From NCBI RefSeq assembly GCF_905220365.1, contig NC_061141.1:5277501-5341500 (forward strand): a DNA stretch of 64,000 bases, given 5' to 3'. Shown in pieces: positions 1 to 9,208 of this stretch. The first letter of the stretch is position 1. Each line of letters starts with the position of its first letter. Below the pieces are notes generated by a model. That model was not told the DNA's origin and did not search any database. It saw only the letters and a program-made list of their open reading frames with translations. The translations under genes were made by a program, and so were the position numbers. Source of the DNA: Vanessa cardui (lineage: Eukaryota; Arthropoda; Insecta; Lepidoptera; Nymphalidae).

Positions 1-180
1 TCGTGAGGAAACCTGCATGTGTTTAATTTCATCGAAATTCAGCCACATGTGCATTCCACCAACCCGCATTGAAACAGCGTGGTGGAATATGTTCCAAACC
101 CTCTCCTTAATGGAATAGGAGGCCTTAGCCCAGCAGTGGGTTATTTACATTCTGTTACTTAACTTTTTTTCTTTTACTTT
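1..180 (+). mobile_element. SINE-A1, 3' part (cut by window start)
   Basis: Begins inside the SINE body (CGTGAGGAAACCTGCATGTG), continues through CCACCAACCCGCATTG and CCCTCTCCTTAATGG, and ends in a TTACTTAAC...CTTTTAC tail. The tRNA-like head lies outside the window. Confidence 0.88.
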
Positions 181-331
181 ACATTTCGTTATTTTTCTGC
201 TACACGCAAAATGACAGCAACAATGACATATATTAGATACTTATGAGTTTTTGCATAGAATGAAAAATAAAACTTAAAGTTATATATAAAAATCATATGA
301 AGAAAAAAGATCTACTATCTATCTAAAAAGA

Positions 332-369
332 TCTACTATAATAAGGAGGGGTCTCCTTATTATAGTAGA
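332..369. repeat. perfect hairpin, 17-bp arms
   Basis: TCTACTATAATAAGGAG and its exact reverse complement are separated by GGGT. AAGATCTACTAT also occurs just upstream as a direct repeat. Confidence 0.97.
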
Positions 370-529
370 AGTATCCTTCCAGCGTCATCAATACACCATC
401 AAACACGGGATCTAAGGCGTGCTACGATTTCCCGTGCGTTCAGTGTTATGGCTGTAGCTACATACTACGTACGTAGTGGCTCGAATGGAAACATAGCAAT
501 ATATACTACAGTTCCAATTTAAAGGATAA

Positions 530-665
530 AGTGAGCAAGAAGGACATAACATCTATCTCTCAAGGCTGGTGGCGCATTGACGGTGTAAGGAGCAGTTAAA
601 ATTTTTATAGATAACAATTTGATCACCATTTACCATCGGATAGTCGGACAGCCCATCCTCCTTCA
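530..665 (-). mobile_element. repeat C, old fragment
   Basis: GACATAACATCTATCTCTCA, GGCTGGTGGCGCATTGACGG and ACCATTTACCATCGGA follow the reverse complement of the middle of repeat C with deletions. Confidence 0.6.
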
Positions 666-775
666 TATTTAATAAAAAAATTAAAATAGTAATAAATAAT
701 CATTATTAAAGCAATATAACAAATGCTCTATGCTTACTTTGACTAACTTAGTTATTAAGTTCTAAACGAGTAAAA

Positions 776-794
776 TAAGGTAAGGTAAGGTAAG
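776..794 (+). repeat. short (TAAGG)n microsatellite
   Basis: Three complete TAAGG units and a partial one. Confidence 0.9.
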
Positions 795-1212
795 CAGTAT
801 GTCGGTTAGCATTCCGCCCACATTCCATATTCAATTTCCTCCAATGGCAGCTTCAATGCACCGCACCGAAGTTTATTAGCAGCGCTTGTTCGATAACATT
901 TCGTATGTTTTTTAAAGTCCAATTTATTTTATATAAGTGAATATTTTATGTAGCATATGCAAGTATACTCACGATATTTTCCTTCAAATTGACCATGAGA
1001 TCAATTTAAAAAAAATAAACAAAAACCAGTGGTTCTTGCTTGGGTTTGTCGCAACCATCAGTTTTAGATATTTCCTAGACTTTCCTTTTATTTTGGTTTT
1101 AAAGTATGTGCAGACCTTCTGCCTTTTCTCTATGTCTTTTTTTAAACAATTACAGCAAAATATTTTTTCATTAAAGTGTAGCTACATATTACTTACAACT
1201 AAGAATACTTAA

Positions 1213-1483
1213 TTAATAAATTTTTTTTGTTTTTTTTATAATAAACAATGTGTGAGGATAATTCGGACCCAAGTGAAATTTTGTATAAGCACGTGTCGTA
1301 GAAGCCGTAGCACCGCTACGCATGGCGTCAATAAAACTACGATAAAATGCAACGATATCGGCCGGTCGTAAAGAATAAGGCGCGTCCAGTATGAAACGAC
1401 GTTTATAATGTGAGAAATAAAAACCCAACGCTAATATAATTGCTTTTATGTTCCATGACCTCAGTTCATTTCACATATAAAAG
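1213..1483 (-). other. possible coding remnant or exon, unknown
   Basis: An open frame of about 88 codons without an ATG start has noticeably higher G+C than its surroundings. It contains RRFILDAPYSLRPADIVAFY and RSFIDAMRSGATASTTRAY. The first half looks protein-like and the end (LFIIKKTKKIY) looks like run-on into AT-rich DNA. No donor or acceptor clearly bounds it. It could be a decayed transposon piece or an exon. Confidence 0.2.
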
Positions 1484-1921
1484 AAAAGGTATAATGTGAC
1501 ATTTATTATTATTTAAACGTTTTCAAAAAATATGGTAATACATTCGACGCGTTTATATTCCTTTTTTATTTATGTACGAAATAAAACTATAATTTAAAAA
1601 AGTTTAATTATAATATATTTTTCTTTGACATATAAAAACACATAGCTATCCAAAAACTCAGATAAACCTAAGATTAACTAATATTTTATCGAAAGCGGTG
1701 TCAATTTATTACACAAATTACATTTCATACAGGTCATCCCTGATCATAATTTGAAACCGCGATCACATGTTCAAGCGTGCTAAGCTAAGTCTTCCTGCTT
1801 TTAATCATTTTAAGCCGCACAGAATACCTTTCGACGTAGCCAAACCATTACTTCCGACCGAGTCTTCCTTATTTCTTCAACTTCGATTTTGAGTCTCCGT
1901 ATTCTATCCTGTTGACATAAT

Positions 1922-1958
1922 AAATTGGAAACAAGGTAGTATACCTTGTTTCCAATTT
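1922..1958. repeat. perfect hairpin, 17-bp arms
   Basis: AAATTGGAAACAAGGTA and its exact reverse complement around a GTA loop. A third partial copy (CAATTGGAAC) follows at 1962. Confidence 0.97.
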
Positions 1959-2075
1959 TGACAATTGGAACAAAAAAAGGTTACATGTTTTGAATATAAT
2001 TACAAAATCAAAAATAAATGACATATTAGTAATATATACAAAATAAAATAGAGATCGAAATCTCGTTCTTATTTC

Positions 2076-2225
2076 ACCACGCTGCAGATGACCACCAAAT
2101 AGGATGGAAGGTTACATGTGAGGCAGAACTTCATTGAAATGCACATGCAGGTTTCCTCACATTGTTTTCCTTTTCATCAGTACATCAGTGACGCTTACCT
2201 GGGTTTGAACCAATTCGCTAACTTG
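2076..2225 (-). mobile_element. SINE-A, old copy
   Basis: CCACGCTG, GAACTTCATTGAAATGCACA, ATGCAGGTTTCCTCACATTG and CTTACCTGGGTTTGAACC match the reverse complement of SINE-A with gaps. Confidence 0.6.
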
Positions 2226-2800
2226 GGTTTTACGATTGTTTATAGAATTACAGATAATATTATAATCTTCCTCTAAACGTAAAGCTATAGTATAGATACG
2301 GCTACACACCATTTATAAAAAATGCCGTGAAAATATTCTACTTTTATTAAACGTTCGTAATATTCAATTTCGATTTACCTTGACATTAAAAATGTAAAGC
2401 GCTAAAAATGTGCAGCCAGCAACTGTTTGAACGAAACTCGACCAAGTTACGATTCCCTTTTGTTCGCTCGCTGAGGAAAAGAGCAATGTGTCAATATTGA
2501 CCACGCTTAAAGCGCTGCAAAGTGAATTTCTCAAGCCATATGATGGTATATATGAATAGCAAGTCTTACGCTGTCAGTATTGAATTTTTTTCTTAAAAAC
2601 GTAAAATGTTGCTGCTAAGAGAGAAGAGGTAACTTGTAGTGTATTCTTTCTTAAACATTCAAAGGAACAGAAATAAATATAATTTAAATTAATTGAAATA
2701 TATTTAAAAAGCGAAACACGTTCGATGTCATAATTACCAAAGAAAAATTAAAAAAAGATATGTCAATGCCTTAAATTAATTATGTTTTTACTAATATTGC

Positions 2801-3225
2801 TATTTACCCCTCCATTTAAGCTTATCACTTGTGTTAGAAGTGGTTCTAACCCACATTTTTTATGGTATAAAATGGTGTTTCTTGGCGGACGAGCGTATGG
2901 GCCACCTGATGGTAAGTGGTCACCATCACCCATAGAAAATAACGCTGTAATTATTCCTCATATCGTAGGACCAACATTGGGAACTAAGATATTATGTCCC
3001 TTGTGCCTGTAGTTACACTGACTCACTCACCTTTCAAACCGGAACACAACAATACTGAGCACTGTTATTTGGATGTAGATTAACTGATCCCATATTATAG
3101 CCCAAGGTGTCAGGATCGATCCTGCAACTTTTACACCACTAGGCGACTCGTAAGCCATTGTGCTATTGATGATTCTATTAAGTAGCCGATGTAAAAATGA
3201 CTGATATACTTCAAACGGTATCAAC
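2801..3225 (-). mobile_element. SINE-D, split by repeat C
   Basis: The minus strand of 3091-3225 holds a tRNA-like head: CGCCTAGTGG (A-box-like) and GGATCGATCCTG (B-box-like). The 3' part at 2801-2855 ends AAGCTTAAATGGAGGGGTAA. Similar 3' and head pieces recur at 54357-54480. The two parts here are separated by a repeat C copy in the opposite orientation. Confidence 0.5.
2857..3090 (+). mobile_element. repeat C
   Basis: Repeat C consensus: TATGGTATAGGTTGGCGGAC, GGGCCACCTGATGGTAAGTG, ACTATTCCTTACATCGTCAA, CTTGTGCCTGTAGTTACACT, GGAACACAACAATACTGAGT, ending in GGGCTTGCACAAAGCCC. This copy lacks the last part and has an altered start. Confidence 0.85.
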
Positions 3226-3972
3226 GTGTATTTACGATATATTTTGCCTTTTAAAGATCAAGCGACCAGTCTGTATGTTTAAAAGTACCGCTGACCAAGG
3301 CCACCTTTGGTAAGTTGCTTTGGCACTTATTTCAAAACGCTCCTTTAATGGTGAGTAATACATGCATGTATTACTCACAGTTTCCTTACAATGAAATTAA
3401 TCACCTTAAATTAAGTCCATCAAAAGAGTTATTGGTTTTAAACACGTTATTCTAATTTCAAATGTTCTAGATACCGATACATATCTGTATATATGCTCTG
3501 CATTAATTCGTAGACGAATAAAAATACTCATCATTTTTTATCAAGGAAATATACAAGTTACACATTAAAGTAATGACATTAATATATTTCGACATAAAAA
3601 AACTACTATCCTAAATTCAAAAGACGTTAGGATAATATGAACGTGACTTGATATCCGACCAATATGACTTCTACAATATACAGATAAAACTATTTTATAT
3701 ACGAAACCAATAGATCTTAGCTCGGGGCGAGGATAGCTTTACCCTCCGAATGTTAATATCGACGTCTTTTATTACAGAGAATTTCGGAAAATTTGCCATA
3801 TCGTGCATTAAATATTGGACGAGCCCTAGAAACGATGGGAGAATACTCTAGATCATATTGCATTTTATATTATTAGTTTCAATAGCAAACTTGTACTAGT
3901 AGCAGAATATCAAAATTTATATAATTTCCCCTTTCATCTAAGTATCATAGTCGATAGTTTATCGGTGTAAGT
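3226..3972. other. no gene seen
   Basis: AT-rich sequence with stops in all frames. It holds only the palindrome at 3351 and no recognised repeat. Confidence 0.5.
3351..3378. repeat. perfect 28-bp palindrome
   Basis: GTGAGTAATACATG is followed directly by its reverse complement, with no loop. Confidence 0.98.
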
Positions 3973-4204
3973 AAATAAATAAATATGAGACAACATCATA
4001 TACATTACTCTGATCCCAATGTAAGTAGCTAGAGCACTTGTGTTATGGTAAATCAGAAGTAACGACGGTACCACAAACACCCAGACCCAAGACAACATAG
4101 AAAACTAACGGTAATCTACATCGACTCGGCCGGGAATCGAAACCGGGACCTCAGAGGCGTGCCAATGAAAACCGGTGTACACACCACTCGACCATGGAGG
4201 TTAT
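3973..4204 (-). mobile_element. SINE-B
   Basis: SINE-B on its own strand starts TGACGACCTCCGTGGTCGAG (A-box TGGTCGAGTGG), has B-box GGTTCGATTCC about 43 bases later (Ser/Leu-tRNA-like spacing), a body with GTTGTCTTGGGTCTGGGTG, and an ATTTATTTATT tail. This copy has a changed B-box (GGTTTCGATTCC). Confidence 0.9.
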
Positions 4205-6338
4205 CGTAAGTAGATGTAGAGTTTATTTTTTAATTTATACTAACGAGTCTTATCATATAAGTCGAATAACAAAAAATAATAACCGTGTCCTCTTAAATTA
4301 AACAAACTATACTTTTTGTATGACTTTTTTTATTTTTAATGAAACCCACATCAAAATATAGAATTTTTGGTTGAATTAATCAAACCCTTAAAAAATTGCA
4401 TCAGCTCTCCTAATCTGTTGTCAATGCCATATATTGTTAATTTACCTTTCAGAATACCATAACATACCTGTAACCTATTTATTTAAAAAACACAACGAAT
4501 ATACTACTTTATATCTGCCTTATGACTAAAAGTGAATGAATTAATAAAATAATAATAACCACATAATTCTAATAAGAATATATCAACAAAGATTTTTGTG
4601 ATATTTAATCAAAGTAAAAGAAAAATAACGTCAGAAATAGGAACAAGACGTAATAAGAATTTGCAAGAACTCACTTCGATTCTCACTCATTATAAGTTAA
4701 AAGTTTCTGAGTGTGATACGCTATTTTAATACGTATGTATAAGTGTTGTAATTACAATCAATATTACATATCAAAATTGGAAATTTCAACAAGAACAAAA
4801 ATTTAAGGAGCCAATGTCTAAGATGAACATTATTAGACAAGGCTTACACAAAACAATAATATATTAGATGAAATCCATACAAGACATGTTAATGTATGCA
4901 TTTGACCAGATAATTTATTCGACAAAATAAATAACAACATTTTTTTGCAGGTTCAACTTAATCTCGTAACATGACATTTTGAAATGCTTGTAATAAAAAA
5001 CCTTGGCTAAATAACATGTTGATTTGATTTTGTTAAGGAAGTAGCCTACTACTACTGACGAATAATATTAATATTTAAAAATCATCAAATATTTTATTTA
5101 TAGTAATTTTTATTAGTTCAAATTTATATTAATAATAATTTCAAAGCAATCAGTGCAACAAAACTGCATATTATCTTACTTTTTAGTAATATCTTTTGAT
5201 AAAAACACTTTCAATAAATATATCATACATATCTTAGAATTACGTCTCGATAAACCAATTCATTCCTATATCAATAAATGAAGCGCTACAGCGCTTTACA
5301 TTAAAATATTCGATCGTTAAATGTTTTATTATGTTAACATTTAATTTCATAAAAAATCATAACAGAAACCCCCGTATACTTTCTCTAGTTTACTACAGCA
5401 ATAACCTTGGTCCGGTATCGTGTATGGATTTATTTATGAAGAGCACACCCAAACTCATAAATAACCAATCTGAAAATGGCACCCTACAGGGATAGTAAAA
5501 ACTATAGCGCTGCTAGCATTTATATTGCATCGCTTTATAGCAACAGTTGATGAACTTCAAATAGAAGGTGTATACTATTTTTAATTTACAACGCACCTTT
5601 CGAATCGTTTTACGTAATTAATTTTTCCTTAATTATAACACAATCAGTAACTCTGTTAAAATAAATAATTACAAGTTTAATAATTTTATTTAATAGTGTC
5701 GTATTAAATTATATATTGTTACAAACTTACAATAAATAATATTTTGTTACAAACTTAATTATTAAAGCGATTTAGCGATTAGATAAAGCTCGGTTATCGC
5801 AATTATTGTGCCTATATACATACTATATTTTGGTAGTAATAAATGTCGCATATCACTTTTTTGAAATACAACCATTGCTTATATATCTACTGTTTTTTTA
5901 TTTCCAGTAGTTCAAAATACAAATATATAATATAATACAAGCACGGATGCAATACTGATACTAAACATACTACAGAATCTATTTATTTACATTATATTAT
6001 TGTATTAACCATATTGTATTATATATAACAACCTTCCTCTCGTCACCTCTATCTATTAAAAAAATATGTATCTAAATCCGTAACGTAATTTTAAAGTTAT
6101 AAGCATATATATCAATTATATAATATTGATAATTACAATAGTTTATTGTTAATTATATACTAATTACTAACGACAGTAAAAACCACTTCCGGTTGACACC
6201 TGTTACCGCTTTGTGGTTGGTAATCACAAAACAAAACGTTCCGATAATGCCACCTCTATATTTAAAACACCGAGACTATATAGATTGTGGCGAACCAAAC
6301 GTTAGCGCGATTCAAAAAATATATCGCTAGACTTTTAT
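4205..6338. other. no gene seen
   Basis: 2.1 kb of AT-rich DNA with scattered poly-A, poly-T and TATA-like runs. No frame, repeat family or RNA gene is recognisable. Confidence 0.5.
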
Positions 6339-6350
6339 TCAATTTTACAT

Positions 6351-6736
6351 CATCAACAGCCTTCTTTCGTCCACTACTGGACAAAGGCCTTTCCAATAGC
6401 ACGCCACTGTGATCGATCTTGGGCTACTCGCGTCCAGCCTGCCGCCTTGCGTAAATCATCACTCCACCGTGCCCGAGGATGTCCTACACTACGTTTGCCG
6501 AGACGCGGTCTCCACTCTAGAACACGTTTTACCCAACGGTTATCAGTTCTACGACTAATATGGCCAGCCCACTGCCACTTCAGCTTACTTATCCGGTGGG
6601 CTTTGTCTTTGGTTCTCTAGCGGATCGCCTCATTTCTGATGCGATCCCGCAGAGAAACGCCGAACATAGCCTTTTCCATAGCACGCTGAGCGACTTCAAA
6701 CTGGTGGACTAACCGTGCCGTGAGTGTTCCTGTGTG
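6351..6736 (-). mobile_element. RTE-clade LINE, 3' end
   Basis: A 12-bp duplication TCAATTTTACAT flanks the copy (6339-6350 and 6737-6748). On the minus strand it encodes the C-terminal end of an RTE ORF: LRDRIRNEAIR, then a TAG, then KLKWQWAGHISRRTD, VLEWRPR and ARWSDDLRKAAGW. It ends in the GATGATG tail typical of RTE elements. The copy is heavily 5'-truncated (386 bp). Confidence 0.88.
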
Positions 6737-6748
6737 TCAATTTTACAT

Positions 6749-8089
6749 TAATCTCATAAATTGCATTTCTATAATTTGTTTTTTTGACAAAAGAAATTTA
6801 AATATAAATAAAAATGTAATATGTTTTCAATAATGAACAAATACAGTGTACATTTCAAATATGATAAGCTGTAAAGATTTATCTATAGATCCCTATATAA
6901 TACGCCTCCATTTAACAAAGTAAATATTTTAACAAATCGTGATTACTCTTATCATAATGGTTATTTTATTACATTGATAAGTATTTATAATAATTATTCA
7001 AGGTCAAATAAGTTAACACAGATCGAAAGATTTTATTCTTCTAAGCTAACTTTTATTTAAAAAGGAATAGTGTATTTTTAACATAATTTCATAAAAAACT
7101 TAGTAACTTAAAAGAGACTTGGTAACTTAGATAATCACTAAAAACCGGCACGAAACTTAAGTTAAAAAGTTGCGACGTGTCGCGCCTGACAAACAGTTGA
7201 ACTATCTCTTTCAACGAGACTCCATCTCACCTCGCACAAATAAAGTAGCTAAGTTAAGACCCGCGAGACATGAACGAGAGAAAATTGGATGCGGTAAATT
7301 TATTGCATTTTTAATGTTGTAATTTTGTACTTACAATATTGCATAAAAGTATTGAATCATCCAGAGTATCTTTATACTAGAGAATAGTACTTAATCCTAA
7401 ACAATGGTGACCCGTATAACTATTATTATTTATATTGATAAAACATTTTTCTTTAAAACCATAATTCAACTAGTCTACTCCCTGGTAGGTATAATTTTGT
7501 CAAGTGTGTAGTAAATTCTTCTGTTAAGGTATGATCGCATAGGTTTGAAAAGACATCGAAACTTTCGTTTGGTGAATATCAAAGATTCGAATTCAATTCC
7601 TTCGATTCGAATTCGAATTCGATCTTTCGTGTAAACTGATTGAAACTCATCTATTCACCTTCAAATAAAACGTAGCTCCTTAACCATTTCACATTAGTAT
7701 GCGCGACGTAACCCTCAAATGCCGGACCCACTTGCAATACTTATAGCAGTTTAGTGTTAGCCCCGAGTATTGTGTTACGGGGGGTATTACGAGGGGGCCA
7801 CACGTGACCTTACGGCCTTTGAATTTTCAATTAGATTGTCCTTTCTTTATTATTCGTTCAATACACTTTCGTTCTTTAACCTTTCGATAAATCTTAATAA
7901 ATCTAAATTAGTTTAACTCTCGTGCATCTGTGAAATACATTTCTTCATAATCTTAAAATACAAATGAAATTAAAAACACACACACTTTAAAGTTGTTTAA
8001 ATTTATTTTTAAAAGGAAAGGAGTATTGTGACCGCCACCAATTGATGTCGTATTAAGAAATTTAAACTCATTACACAAATACTAATAAG
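6749..8089. other. no gene seen; two GC-richer islands
   Basis: The islands at about 7160-7290 and 7690-7830 (CGACGTGTCGCGCCTG; GGCCACACGTGACC with a CACGTG E-box) match no repeat here. GATTCGAATTCGAATTCGATC-like near-palindromic sequence lies at 7600-7624. Any regulatory role is unproven. Confidence 0.35.
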
Positions 8090-8150
8090 TCCCGTGGCTG
8101 ATTTGCGCCTGTAATTACACAGGCTCACTGATACACTACTGTTCAGTGGC
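8090..8150 (+). mobile_element. repeat C, short old fragment
   Basis: GCGCCTGTAATTACACAGGC followed by TCACTGATACACTACTGTTC resembles the GTGCCTGTAGTTACACTGGC region. Confidence 0.35.
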
Positions 8151-8153
8151 ATA

Positions 8154-8387
8154 TTTATCGTAAGGCCAGGAGGTGCAGTGCAACAGGACCCCGAAGTTGA
8201 GGGGGCCCTCTAAACAAAACCTTAAGTTTCTGTAGCTAGAAAATCACGACCCTGCACACAAGATTTCTTATTTTGTATCTCTAATTTTAAAGGGTAATTA
8301 TTAGTTAAAGAGGGATGGGAAAGAGTTGGTGATGGCCCGATTCTTTTTCTATGCACCGGGGCCCTTCTTCATCTAGCTATACCACTG
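8154..8387. mobile_element. non-autonomous DNA transposon with CAGTGG ends
   Basis: Begins CAGTGGCATATTTATCG and ends GCTATACCACTG, giving short imperfect terminal inverted repeats. There is no coding sequence inside. CAGTGG termini are seen in several cut-and-paste superfamilies. No flanking duplication is clear. Confidence 0.5.
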
Positions 8388-8891
8388 CAACTATTATTTA
8401 CTGGCTGAAGGTCAGATAGAGGTCAAATGATTACTTCTCTTGCTAGTTGAGAGCACCGATAAAATATTTTATTCTATATGTAAATCATTTATTTTTTGAA
8501 TGTTATATCAAAAATACTGTATGATATTTTAGTGGTACATATTCCAAGCGCCAATAGTTTCCCATAAACTGGCACAGTGCGCCTGTAAATTATTCAAGAG
8601 TAAGGACTACTCTTTAGTATATCCTTCTTAGTGCGCAAAAACAAACACACTCTGTTTCCTCACTCATTCAATCCTATGGGAGTCTGAAACGATCAAAGAG
8701 AGCTCCGGCACGGGACTGTTAAAATACTACATGAAATTACGAATTCTGAGTCTTTACTGAAATCTTTTTCACAGAAACATAATCAATGAAATAAAATAAT
8801 ATAGTACGTAATAATCCAAATAAAAGCACGTATCAAAAAAAATCAATTCCAAGCGAAATACCACATACCCGGCACATCGGAAATCGAATTG

Positions 8892-9196
8892 TTGAATTCT
8901 TGCCACCATTCCACGCGGTCAAGATTTATATAGTAACTAGTTTTAGTTCATTGAAATAAAAGTAGTTATAACGGATTTGAATCGCGTATATTAATTATTT
9001 TTAACATCCCGACGTTTCGGGCACTTTACAGCGTTCGTGGTCACGGGTAGACTCTACCCGTTTCAAATCCATTATAACTAGTTTTATTTCAATGTGTAAT
9101 AATTGTGAAAATTTAAGACAACATTAATTTTAGTTCATATTTGTATATATTTAAGCATTTAATGTTATTAATTCTTATAATAATAAAATAAATAAA
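8892..9196 (+). mobile_element. element X, 3' end (interrupted)
   Basis: The segments 8895-8951 and 9128-9190 match, in inverted orientation, the 3' end of the sequence at 50215-50480. The match includes the codons for ATIPRGQDLYSN and the following untranslated region starting CTAGTTTTAGTTCATA. It ends in an A-rich stretch (AATAATAAAATAAATAAA) directly joined to the LINE. The 5' end is lost. Confidence 0.7.
8952..9127 (+). mobile_element. fold-back insertion in element X
   Basis: A 176-bp insertion is flanked by an 11-bp duplication TTTTAGTTCAT (8941-8951 and 9128-9138). It carries near-perfect inverted arms of about 32 bp (8950-8981 and 9061-9094) around a GC-richer core containing CCCGACGTTTCGGGC. 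About 33 bp lie outside the right arm, so it is not a simple terminal-repeat element. I cannot assign it to a superfamily. Confidence 0.7.
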
Positions 9197-9208
9197 GTAC
9201 TCGATCTA

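Noticed and set aside
776..794. TAAGG repeats as telomere-like DNA
   Set aside because: The insect telomere unit is TTAGG/CCTAA. This short run has a different unit and is only four units long.
937..1212. 91-codon hydrophobic frame
   Set aside because: It starts from a GTG, is AT-driven (Phe/Leu/Ile/Lys), has no domain, and is of a length expected by chance here.
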